A stretch of DNA of 64,000 nt from Geobacillus thermoleovorans (GTDB lineage: Bacteria > Bacillota > Bacilli > Bacillales > Anoxybacillaceae). Below the pieces are notes generated by a model. It ran no database searches, was not told the DNA's origin, and saw nothing but the letters and a program-made list of their open reading frames with translations. Below are positions 20,429 to 26,921 of the stretch, piece after piece. The stretch lies in NCBI RefSeq assembly GCF_001610955.1, contig NZ_CP014335.1, forward strand, positions 2,241,001-2,305,000, written 5' to 3'. The position numbers were made by a program, and so were the translations under genes. Position 1 is the first letter of the stretch, and the number at the start of each line of letters is the position of its first letter.

Positions 20429-20534
20429 TCTGCCTTCTTCCTTTCGCATTTATTCGCCGTTCAGCCAACGAGCTGGCCGAAACCGGCGGTCGTTCGTTAT
20501 ACTAAAAATAATACTATGAACAAACGAGGTGGAG

Positions 20535-20690
20535 ATGATGCAGCCGTTGAAAATTTCGCTGGAAACAGCGCAAAAGCTGGCCAAAGCGCTCGGCGTGCCG
20601 ATCGAGCAGATCATGCATATGCCGCCGCACATTTTGGTGAACAAGCTGCTGGAATTGGAGAAAAAAGAAAAAGAAAACGACCCATCTTAA
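20535..20690 (+). CDS. YycC-like small protein
   Basis: 51 residues (MMQPLKISLETAQKLAKAL..., then PIEQIMHMPPHILVNKLLEL and a charged tail). The pattern matches the YycC-like family, known only as small conserved Bacillaceae proteins. An AGGTGGAG ribosome site precedes the two adjacent ATG codons. Divergent from the phosphodiesterase gene. Confidence 0.8.
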   Translation: MMQPLKISLETAQKLAKALGVPIEQIMHMPPHILVNKLLELEKKEKENDPS

Positions 20691-20783
20691 CCGTCTGGCC
20701 CTTGGCGGTAAAGCCGCCTCTGTGCACCACACCGGCGCAAGCCACGTTCCCCCTTTTTTCGTTCCAGCAAGCCGCCAAACGGC

Positions 20784-20814
20784 AAAAAAGACGCCCCCGA
20801 TTGCGGAGCGTCTT
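20784..20814 (-). terminator. Original spo0A terminator, now displaced
   Basis: On the minus strand AAGACGCTCCGC-aatc-GGGGGCGTCTT followed by TTTT. It lies just beyond the spo0A 3' remnant. In the uninterrupted chromosome it would end spo0A; here it is 37 kb from that gene and would end leftward phage transcripts. Confidence 0.8.
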
Positions 20815-20841
20815 GCCGCTTTGGCTATCATTCGTTTTCCG

Positions 20842-20925
20842 TTACGATGCTTTATGCTCAAGCCGGAGCTTATCGGCCACCATGGCGATGAATTCCGAGT
20901 TTGTCGGCTTTGCCTTCGAGACGCT
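20842..20925 (-). pseudogene. attL: 28-codon 3' remnant of spo0A (84-bp att core)
   Basis: These 84 bp are identical to 58068-58151, the last 28 codons of spo0A including the stop. The remnant begins at codons S-V-S-K-A-K-P and has no start. Reading upstream into phage DNA, the frame continues R-I-Y-T-V, close to host F-G-Y-T-V, so phage homology extends slightly beyond the perfect core. This is the host's own original 3' end, cut off by integration. Confidence 0.95.
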
Positions 20926-20943
20926 GACAGTGTAAATCCTTTA

Positions 20944-21025
20944 TGTATCAAGGGTTGGAAAATTTTCAGATAATTAAATATCAACCATATTTATAGGTAT
21001 CACTTTCAGATATTTATTGACCAAT
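20944..21025. repeat. Left att arm repeats (mirrored at the right end)
   Basis: TGTATCAAGGGTT (20944-20956) and AATTAAATATCAAC (20972-20985) occur as perfect inverted copies near attR (58048-58060 and 57961-57974). ATTGACCAAT (21016-21025) matches inverted ATTGGTCAGT (58004-58013) at 9 of 10. In the excised circle they would flank the core on both sides as integrase/accessory-factor arm sites (inference). Confidence 0.65.
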
Positions 21026-21109
21026 AGCATCACTAACATTATCGTATCATTTCATATTACTCTGGACAAGTTCTTTTTTATTAAAAACCGCACTCAAACA
21101 AGTACAGTT

Positions 21110-21343
21110 TCATTCCTCATCATCTTCATTATCTTTATCCACATAATCCCACTCAATGTGAAAATCATCAACATTAACTTGGACTGTACTATCATCAATT
21201 CGTGCAAATTCCACTTCCCGAATATCAGCATTGAGGTTATCAAGCATTTCATGTGCTTTTCTAATTGCTTCCTCTTCATTCGCAGCATCAACAATTTTTG
21301 ATACATTCAATTCAACCTTACCAGCTACAAAAAATTTTGGCAT
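21110..21343 (-). CDS. Hypothetical acidic phage protein
   Basis: 77 residues with a very acidic C-terminus (DYVDKDNEDDEE). The first half resembles small two-layer folds with alternating strand and helix (FFVAGKVELNVSKIVDAANEEEAIRKAHEML). AGGGGAG ribosome site before ATG. Leftmost prophage gene; no function assigned. Confidence 0.7.
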   Translation of the reverse strand: MPKFFVAGKVELNVSKIVDAANEEEAIRKAHEMLDNLNADIREVEFARIDDSTVQVNVDDFHIEWDYVDKDNEDDEE

Positions 21344-21363
21344 ATTCTTTCCTCTCCCCTGTT

Positions 21364-21516
21364 TTATTTAAACAATTTCCGCAACAATTTACCTGCCATC
21401 TTTCCAGCAATCCTGCGCCCGATACGTTTTCCGATTTTCCCTTTCTGAATTGCGTTAACATTCCCCAGAAACTTTGCTAACGAGTAAAGAAATTTACGAA
21501 ACTGATTAATTGTCAT
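21364..21516 (-). CDS. Small very basic phage protein
   Basis: 50 residues from the ATG at 21516 (MTINQFRKFLYSLAKFLG), preceded by GAGGGGATGG; the frame is open 14 codons more. The C-terminal half is Lys/Arg-rich with Gly spacers (GKIGKRIGRRIAGKMAGKLL), suggesting nucleic-acid or membrane binding. Function unknown. Confidence 0.6.
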   Translation of the reverse strand: MTINQFRKFLYSLAKFLGNVNAIQKGKIGKRIGRRIAGKMAGKLLRKLFK

Positions 21517-21564
21517 CCCATCCCCTCGCCTATGCCATTTGTCATATAAATTCGACAAAAATTT

Positions 21565-21669
21565 CTATATTTCCTTTTTCTTCTGCTGTTGTACGAAAAA
21601 AATTCCTGCAAGTAGGTAAAATTTTTGCCGATCAGACATTTGTAGCCATTCAGACGCTTTAATAATCAT
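21565..21669 (-). CDS. Possible 34-residue small protein
   Basis: ATG at 21669 with AAAGGGGTGA before it; reads MIIKASEWLQMSDRQKFYLL, then a hydrophobic AGIFFVQQQ and KKKEI. Too short to assign a role. Confidence 0.45.
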   Translation of the reverse strand: MIIKASEWLQMSDRQKFYLLAGIFFVQQQKKKEI

Positions 21670-21843
21670 GATTTCACCCCTTTTATTTCAAAAAGATAAT
21701 ATTTAATTTTCTAAACATATGATACAGTATGGTAAAAGTTGCTGTCAATAACAAATTTTCATTTTTTTAAAGATTTGATATACTTATCTAAAGAAAATGT
21801 TCATATTATGTATCGAAGAAGAAATAAGGAAGGTTGATGATAT

Positions 21844-22059
21844 ATGTTTTCATATGCTCCATTAATGGCTACGTTGCATAAAAAAGGAATGACAAAAACT
21901 GAATTACAAAGACTTATCGGAGCTTCGTCTGCTACATTTGCAAAGATCTCGAAAGATGAATATGTATCAATGAAGATTTTAGATGATATTTGCACAGTCC
22001 TTGATTGTGAAATATCAGATGTGATAACTCATGTAAAGGAAAAAGACCACTCAAAATAA
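21844..22059 (+). CDS. Cro/CI-type helix-turn-helix regulator
   Basis: 71 residues, whole length an XRE-like (HTH_26) domain: MATLHKKGMTKTELQRLIG, SSATFAKISKDEYVSMKILDDICTVLDCEISDVI. Small single-domain proteins of this type are common phage and ICE regulators. It is on the + strand, opposite to its neighbours, so it could control the divergent left-end genes. Confidence 0.8.
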   Translation: MFSYAPLMATLHKKGMTKTELQRLIGASSATFAKISKDEYVSMKILDDICTVLDCEISDVITHVKEKDHSK

Positions 22060-22072
22060 AATGAGTGGTCTT
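22043..22072. terminator. Terminator between convergent regulator and replication-relaxation genes
   Basis: AAGACCACTCA pairs with TGAGTGGTCTT across an 8-nt loop. Confidence 0.75.
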
Positions 22073-22754
22073 AATTATTAAAGAAATTGTATTGTAAAAC
22101 CCCGTTATTCGACTGGAGTTTAATATTCGGTACCCTTTTCATTTCTTCTTGCTGAATCTGCTTCATAAACTCATCTATACTTTCCACTTGAGCAATCCTA
22201 AACGGATATTCCTTAACATCGACTTTCTTATTTACCTTCCCAATAATCAATACATGCGGAAAAATCGGCTTGTTTTGATTAACAAATCGACTTACCTTCC
22301 ATTCTCCCGACTGATACCATTCAAGATATTTCTTTAGCTTCTGTTCTGTCTGTTTTGTAGTATAAAGCGAATTTTGTGCTTCAATAAACCATCGGCTACC
22401 TTTCCAACGTGCAAAAGCATCTGGAATAAAATCATCTATACTTGGCTCAATTTCGTATTGCTTAACTACATCGTATTTCATCATGTCAATGTATACTTGA
22501 GCAATCAATAAATAATGATCTACTTTCTGCGAATTTTTCTTGACTGTTGGTGGATTGGGAAAATAAACGTATTGCTGAAATGCTTTGTCTGTTCTTGCTG
22601 TAATATATCCATCTCGGCGAAGTCTTTTGAGGACAAAATTTGCGTTTGTGTGTGGCTTTTTTGTGTGATTGAAAAACATTGAAGCGATTTGGTCACGACT
22701 CAAACACTTAAAACGCTCTAACGCTTCAATAATCTCTTTGTCACGCTTCCTCAT
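22071..22754 (-). CDS. Replication-relaxation family protein
   Basis: 227 residues from the ATG at 22754 (MRKRDKEIIEALERF). N-terminal winged helix (FKCLSRDQIASMFF...NFVLKRLRRDGYITAR), then a nuclease-like or DNA-binding domain (HYLLIAQVYIDMM, FIPDAFARWKG then SRWFIEAQNS). The family name comes from plasmid and phage proteins encoded next to FtsK-like ATPases, as here, where the genes overlap by 14 bp. Role in replication or relaxation is by family association only. Confidence 0.75.
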   Translation of the reverse strand: MRKRDKEIIEALERFKCLSRDQIASMFFNHTKKPHTNANFVLKRLRRDGYITARTDKAFQQYVYFPNPPTVKKNSQKVDHYLLIAQVYIDMMKYDVVKQYEIEPSIDDFIPDAFARWKGSRWFIEAQNSLYTTKQTEQKLKKYLEWYQSGEWKVSRFVNQNKPIFPHVLIIGKVNKKVDVKEYPFRIAQVESIDEFMKQIQQEEMKRVPNIKLQSNNGVLQYNFFNN

Positions 22755-23880
22755 CTTCATCAACCCCAAACCATTGTTCTTGTGCAGGTTTTATATCTTC
22801 AATCACTTCTTTTGTGACTGTGTACGGCTCAAGTATCTTTTTCGCTTTTTCAATTTTCAGGAACGGTGCTTGAATTTCTTCTTGCTTTGTAATTCGCAAA
22901 ATGAATCGTCCTGCTTGCTCTAACTTATCAGCCCCGATTGTATTTATCACTCTTGCGTTTGTTGCGTCAGCGACTTTGAAGCCCATTCGTACTGTAAGAT
23001 TGGCACGGATAGTTGTATCAAGAACATCAGCCGTAGGACGTTGCATCGAGAGAATAACAAATACGCCAAGAGTGCGTCCGATTGCTACAATCTCAATGAG
23101 AATGTCCATGATTTTTTTATCATTGCGAATCATCACAAACTCATCAATGCAAACGATGATGTACGGTTTCTTATGACTGTCTGGCAAGTCATCAATATGC
23201 GCTACCCCGAATTTGTCAGTGAGATTGCTTCGCTCGTCTAATTCTTGTTTAATGTGTAGCAACATCTTTTTAATATCAGCTGGACTGCTCAAAACACACT
23301 TCACATGCTCTACTTGTCTAAAGATGTGAAATTCGCTCTTTTTGCAATCAGCAAGATACAGTTCAAGCTCATGGGGCTTTTTGAATTGAATAAGCGTTGT
23401 GAGAATGGAACGTAATTGAGTTGATTTTCCAGAGCCGGTTTCTCCTGCAATGAGTATGTGAGGGTGCTTGATTAAATCAAATGTTCTCCATTGGTCATTT
23501 CTGTTTTTGCCGCAGATAATCGGTAATTTCATTCCTTTAATCACTGAATAAAAAGCATTGTAATCATATGGAACTTTATCATCAAACGCATGGTGATAAA
23601 TCGTCAAGGTAAATTTCTTAATATCACCGTCAATTTCAATCTGTTTGCCGAATATTTGTTGAAAGACATATTCCTTTTTTGTAATTTCACTTGGATTCAT
23701 GCCGTTTCGCAATGTGAAAGTAAATACTGTTTTATTTTCCTTAAACTGAACCGAATTGATTTTCGGATAAATGTAAATCGTCTTATCTCCACTCTTGTAA
23801 ACTTGAAAAATTTCAGCACTTCTAAAACATTTCTGAAGTGCCGATTTCATTTGTTGTTTTTTAAACCATTCCTTTAGCAT
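22741..23880 (-). CDS. FtsK/SpoIIIE-type DNA translocase domain protein
   Basis: 379 residues. An N-terminal ~135-residue region precedes an FtsK-type ATPase with Walker A GETGSGKSTQLRS, an LYLADCKKSEF strand, Walker B PYIIVCIDEFVMI, and the sensor region ILSMQRPTADVLDTTIRANLTVRMGFK. No membrane segments. Similar proteins sit beside replication-relaxation genes in Bacillus phages and integrative elements, probably moving or loading DNA during replication or partition. Confidence 0.88.
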   Translation of the reverse strand: MLKEWFKKQQMKSALQKCFRSAEIFQVYKSGDKTIYIYPKINSVQFKENKTVFTFTLRNGMNPSEITKKEYVFQQIFGKQIEIDGDIKKFTLTIYHHAFDDKVPYDYNAFYSVIKGMKLPIICGKNRNDQWRTFDLIKHPHILIAGETGSGKSTQLRSILTTLIQFKKPHELELYLADCKKSEFHIFRQVEHVKCVLSSPADIKKMLLHIKQELDERSNLTDKFGVAHIDDLPDSHKKPYIIVCIDEFVMIRNDKKIMDILIEIVAIGRTLGVFVILSMQRPTADVLDTTIRANLTVRMGFKVADATNARVINTIGADKLEQAGRFILRITKQEEIQAPFLKIEKAKKILEPYTVTKEVIEDIKPAQEQWFGVDEDEEA

Positions 23881-23889
23881 TGTTTCACC

Positions 23890-24231
23890 TCAAAATGTCG
23901 TAAATAATTTGTAAGTGAAATAAATAAATGTGCCAAGTGGCAAAAGTAAATTGGTTGTAGTGTTGATTAATTCAGCAATCAATGTATCTCCATTTCTGAC
24001 AAAATGACGTTCAAGCATGGTTACACCAATCAATGCAATTCCAACTCCACCAACTAACAAAAGTGCAACATCGGCTGGAGAACCGTTCGGCATAAACGTT
24101 TTTGCTGAAATATCCACTCCCATAAAACTGAAAAACGGCATATTATATTTTTTAGGAGACGGTTTCGTTTTGTGATACCCTGCCAAGAACTCACGAACGG
24201 AATACGTCTCCGTTTTTTTATTTTTAAACAA
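23890..24231 (-). CDS. Small membrane protein of the FtsK module
   Basis: 113 residues from a TTG at 24231 (FKNKKTETYSVREFL), which has GGTGGG 6 nt upstream; the frame is open 14 codons more, inside the preceding gene. Two hydrophobic segments (ADVALLLVGGVGIALIGVTML and TTTNLLLPLGTFIYFTYKLF). Overlaps the previous gene by 8 bp. Function unknown; possible membrane anchor for the ATPase (inference). Confidence 0.65.
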   Translation of the reverse strand: MFKNKKTETYSVREFLAGYHKTKPSPKKYNMPFFSFMGVDISAKTFMPNGSPADVALLLVGGVGIALIGVTMLERHFVRNGDTLIAELINTTTNLLLPLGTFIYFTYKLFTTF

Positions 24232-24580
24232 AGTAATCCCACCAATCAGTAAGTGAAATGTGCCCACCTTCACGAAATTGTTTAAGCATTTCTTTCATGT
24301 CAAGGGTATCAATTTTTTCGCTTATCTTCCACTTTAGCTTTGCGATCTCTTGCGTATTAAGATTGGCTGTTTTAGCTTTATCATTTAGATACTTGAGGAT
24401 TTCCTGAAGGTCTGTTTTCTTTCTGCTCGCATTAATGAGTGATTGCAAATACTCTTTAGAAACTAATTCGTCCGTTTGAAGCTCTTTGATTTTATCAGCG
24501 TGTGTCGGTTTTTTAATTTCTGGCGTGTAGTTCGCCCATTCTCTAAAGCGCCGAACAGATTGAACAATCACACGAAACAT
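24224..24580 (-). CDS. Hypothetical helical protein
   Basis: 118 residues, mostly charged helix, with no recognised domain (KELQTDELVSKEYLQSLINA then RKKTDLQEILKYLN). Start ATG at 24580 follows the stop of a 34-residue gene by 4 bp, and its end overlaps the membrane-protein gene. Confidence 0.6.
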   Translation of the reverse strand: MFRVIVQSVRRFREWANYTPEIKKPTHADKIKELQTDELVSKEYLQSLINASRKKTDLQEILKYLNDKAKTANLNTQEIAKLKWKISEKIDTLDMKEMLKQFREGGHISLTDWWDYFV

Positions 24581-24584
24581 GCTT

Positions 24585-24689
24585 TCACCGCCCCATGAAT
24601 GTTTTGAACTGAATAGAGACTAATTTGTTTTGTCGTTTCCACCAAATTTTGTGAAGGATATACGCCCCGATCACAAATGTTTTAATCAT
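24585..24689 (-). CDS. Possible 34-residue basic membrane peptide
   Basis: ATG at 24689 after GAGGGGCG; sequence MIKTFVIGAYILHKIWWKRQ and a basic tail. It sits between two closely spaced genes. Coding potential is supported only by spacing and the ribosome site. Confidence 0.45.
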   Translation of the reverse strand: MIKTFVIGAYILHKIWWKRQNKLVSIQFKTFMGR

Positions 24690-24705
24690 CTCATCACGCC
24701 CCTCA

Positions 24706-24849
24706 TTAAAACGGTTTGATGATTTCTTTTACAACGTCTACCATGAAAGAAATTGTGTCCTGTGTGAGTGGATTTGAAATATCTACATCATTGACCTTTC
24801 GTGTTGTTTTCCACCCTGCTTCAACGATTTTGCGAATGATGTTACCCAT
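24706..24849 (-). CDS. Small hypothetical protein
   Basis: 47 residues from ATG at 24849, GGGGGCG upstream (MGNIIRKIVEAGWKTTRKVN, then DVDISNPLTQDTISFM). Ends just before the next small gene. Function unknown. Confidence 0.5.
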   Translation of the reverse strand: MGNIIRKIVEAGWKTTRKVNDVDISNPLTQDTISFMVDVVKEIIKPF

Positions 24850-24946
24850 TCATCACGCCCCCAGACGAGAAAGTCAGTGGCAATGCCACTCCCTTTCTCT
24901 TAATGATTTACCAAAAACCTTTAAACTCAACGATTCGGACACAAAA

Positions 24947-25075
24947 ACTAAAGTAAGGGATACCTTAGTAGCAACTAAAACTGTAACTTGAGTTGAAATT
25001 AGAGAATGACTAAAGCAACGACTAAAATAAGATGAGGATGTAGACAAGATGGAGCAACTAAAGTAGTGACTTAAA
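24947..25075. repeat. Iterated ACTAAA tract, candidate centromere of the ParM system
   Basis: ACTAAA(G/A) occurs at 24947, 24974, 25009, 25021 and 25057, with the variant ACTTAAA at 25069. Spacings include 12, 12, 35 and 36 bp. The tract fills most of the 258 bp between 24849 and 25108, directly downstream of the parR-like gene, where the parN centromere lies in AlfAB-type systems. No coding sequence is seen here. Confidence 0.55.
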
Positions 25076-25107
25076 CAGAGTGGCTTGGTGCAACCATGAT
25101 GTACTTG

Positions 25108-25326
25108 TTAGATAAAAGAGTTGATGATGTCTGTATCAATTGAAACATTGTCCTTTTTGACGCTTGCAACAGGTGAATTTGAAACATTAAAACACCCTTC
25201 CATGTCTCTTTGAATCAATCGCTTTATATACGCTGAAAAATTTGTGCGTTTAGTGGCATGAGCATAAAGCGCAAATTGATCTGGATCATCAAGGTTAAAT
25301 GCGACAGATTTTCTAATTATTTCCAT
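25108..25326 (-). CDS. Ribbon-helix-helix partner of the ParM-like protein (ParR/AlfB role)
   Basis: 72 residues from the ATG at 25326 (MEIIRKSVAFNLDDPDQFAL), GGAAGGG upstream; the gene starts inside the end of the actin gene. The N-terminal ~45 residues have the strand-helix-helix pattern of ribbon-helix-helix proteins (KSVAFNLDDPDQFALYAHAT, NFSAYIKRLIQRDM). The Ser/Val/Asp-rich tail may contact filaments, as in ParR. Assignment follows from gene order plus fold pattern. Confidence 0.6.
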   Translation of the reverse strand: MEIIRKSVAFNLDDPDQFALYAHATKRTNFSAYIKRLIQRDMEGCFNVSNSPVASVKKDNVSIDTDIINSFI

Positions 25327-26140
25327 CGTACAGCACCCTTCCCAGATTGTAGAAGCCGATTGCATTAGCATAGATAGGTGGATACTGTTTGCCGTCTAAA
25401 GATGGATGCAATACTTTTACATTCGGAAAGTACGTTTTCATCGGCTCTAACAGCATTTCTGCGATACCACCCACAAGATAAACTTCATCATCTCTTTTCC
25501 ATCGCTTTGACATATGCGAAAAGATACCTCTTGCCAATTCGTTTAAATCTTTGTTTCGGATTGTATTGTAGCCGAAGGGCAACGTTTCGGAATCTCTGTT
25601 GACGTATCGCATATCAAGAAGAGTGGCACAGTTCACTGTTCCGCTACCAACATCGATGATTCGGATTTTGCCATTTAAGGGTACAGGTGAGCTAAAGAAT
25701 GCTGTTGCCCCTTCTGCCGCCACTTGACATTTTGCAATCGTGAATGTTCTTGTTTTGTCATTTACTGTGATTGTGTGAGTGCCGACAAGCATTTGTTTGA
25801 TTCGTTCTTTTTCCTCTGGCGTATGTTTTGAGATTGTTTGCCCCACAACGATTTCAAAAATGTCTGAATCACCATAGCTATGCAGGGCAAGTAAGACCCT
25901 CATTTTTGCGTCTTCATGTGCTTTTGTATCACCCATGATGGAAGAACCAAAATCAGACTCGATTAAAGCTAATTGTCCAGCGAATCCTTTGCGTCCTTCA
26001 TATTCAAAAACCATTCCATCGCCGTGATTTGATACAAGGTTTCTTTCTTGATATTCACCGATTGCTGAACAAAACTTTTTCACGCCAAGCGAACCTGCTA
26101 ACTTCACCTCGTTATTGCCTGCGTCAATGCCGACAATCAT
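25313..26140 (-). CDS. ParM/StbA-like actin-type segregation ATPase
   Basis: 275 residues. Actin-superfamily motifs: phosphate-1 GIDAGNNEVKLAG at the N-terminus, phosphate-2 RIIDVGSGTVNCATL near residue 175, adenosine motif EVYLVGGIAEML near 225. KMRVLLALHS and EIVVGQTISKHTPEEKE fit plasmid-type ParM/Alp proteins rather than MreB. The family polymerises with ATP and pushes or pulls DNA through an adaptor bound to a centromere. The adaptor-like gene and iterated repeats follow immediately. Suggests an extrachromosomal stage needing partition. Confidence 0.85.
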   Translation of the reverse strand: MIVGIDAGNNEVKLAGSLGVKKFCSAIGEYQERNLVSNHGDGMVFEYEGRKGFAGQLALIESDFGSSIMGDTKAHEDAKMRVLLALHSYGDSDIFEIVVGQTISKHTPEEKERIKQMLVGTHTITVNDKTRTFTIAKCQVAAEGATAFFSSPVPLNGKIRIIDVGSGTVNCATLLDMRYVNRDSETLPFGYNTIRNKDLNELARGIFSHMSKRWKRDDEVYLVGGIAEMLLEPMKTYFPNVKVLHPSLDGKQYPPIYANAIGFYNLGRVLYDGNN

Positions 26141-26160
26141 TTTGATTCCCCTTTCTTGTT

Positions 26161-26220
26161 GTTAACTAGTTAATCACTGAAACATGGAGTGATTAACCTT
26201 GTGTTACATACGTATTAACC
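26161..26220 (-). promoter_or_regulatory. Operator region upstream of the ParM-like gene
   Basis: GTTAATCACT (26169-26178) and AGTGATTAAC (26188-26197) form a perfect 10-bp inverted repeat, with further GTTAA copies at 26161 and 26213. It lies 20-60 bp before the actin gene start and probably binds the adaptor or the divergent XRE regulator. Confidence 0.5.
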
Positions 26221-26246
26221 TTTGCCTGTCTATTTACCTTGTCCTT

Positions 26247-26280
26247 AAAATTTTTTTGATTTTTCATCAAAAAATTTTTT
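26247..26280. other. AT-rich palindrome before the XRE gene
   Basis: AAAATTTTTTTGAT and ATCAAAAAATTTTTT form a long A/T hairpin around TTTTC. It may act as a bidirectional terminator or promoter up-element between the divergent genes. Confidence 0.4.
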
Positions 26281-26333
26281 AAGAGGAATCGAAATGTTTT
26301 TGAAGAAATGGTACAACGTTAGGAGGAAAGAAA

Positions 26334-26543
26334 ATGAAGAATAAAATTTCGTACTTGTTGAAGGAGAAGGGAATGAAACAGAATCATGTAGCGAAGAAAA
26401 TGGGAGTATCTGAACAAACGTTTTCTAATTGGTGTAGGAACATTACACAGCCAGATTTGTTGCAAGCGTATGTTTTAGCAAAAATTATTGGAGCAAGGAT
26501 GGATGAGTTAATTGAGGATAATGAGGAAGGAGAAAGGAAGTAA
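26334..26543 (+). CDS. XRE-family helix-turn-helix regulator
   Basis: 69 residues, a single HTH_3 domain: ISYLLKEKGMKQNHVAKKMG, SEQTFSNWCRNITQPDLLQA and IIGARMDELIE. GGAGGAAAG ribosome site. Divergent from the ParM gene with the palindromic operator between them, so autoregulation or partition-gene control is likely (inference). Confidence 0.85.
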   Translation: MKNKISYLLKEKGMKQNHVAKKMGVSEQTFSNWCRNITQPDLLQAYVLAKIIGARMDELIEDNEEGERK

Positions 26544-26656
26544 AAAGGTGTGTATTTTGCTCGATTTTAAAGAAAATAGCCGATTTCAGGCGTGTTTTTG
26601 AAGAGGGGAATATGTTTGTATCCCCCTTATATTTCATGCCGTGAAATCGGCTAATT

Positions 26657-26866
26657 TCATTGAAAACGTGCAACCTTTTTGAGATGGAAAGCGGAGCGTT
26701 TGCGTTTAATTGGCACTTTGTATTGAATACCAACCAATTTATCGAATTTAAAGTATTCAGCCATGATTTCAAAGTCTTTGTAATAACGTTTAATTCGTCT
26801 CATAATATCTCGATTCTCTGTATAAAGGCAATAATATTCATTATCTAACTTCCAAACTTCAGTCAT
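26657..26866 (-). CDS. Hypothetical phage protein after the tape measure gene
   Basis: 69 residues from the ATG at 26866 (MTEVWKLDNEYYCLYTENRD), GGAGG 8 nt upstream; the frame is open 23 codons more. Rich in aromatic and basic residues (RRIKRYYKDFEIM, PIKRKRSAFHLKKVARF). In tailed phages this position normally holds the distal tail protein; this one is far too small for that. Confidence 0.6.
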   Translation of the reverse strand: MTEVWKLDNEYYCLYTENRDIMRRIKRYYKDFEIMAEYFKFDKLVGIQYKVPIKRKRSAFHLKKVARFQ

Positions 26867-26886
26867 TTTAACACCTCCAAAAATAA

Positions 26887-26915
26887 AAAAAGACCTCTCC
26901 TGAATGGAGAGGTTT
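26887..26915 (-). terminator. Terminator after the tape measure gene
   Basis: On the minus strand ACCTCTCC-attca-GGAGAGGT followed by CTTTTTTT. It closes the morphogenesis operon. Confidence 0.85.
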
Positions 26916-26921
26916 ATCAAA

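Noticed and set aside
26657..26866. 69-residue protein after the tape measure considered as distal tail protein
   Set aside because: Distal tail proteins are about 200-300 residues; no shared motif is visible.
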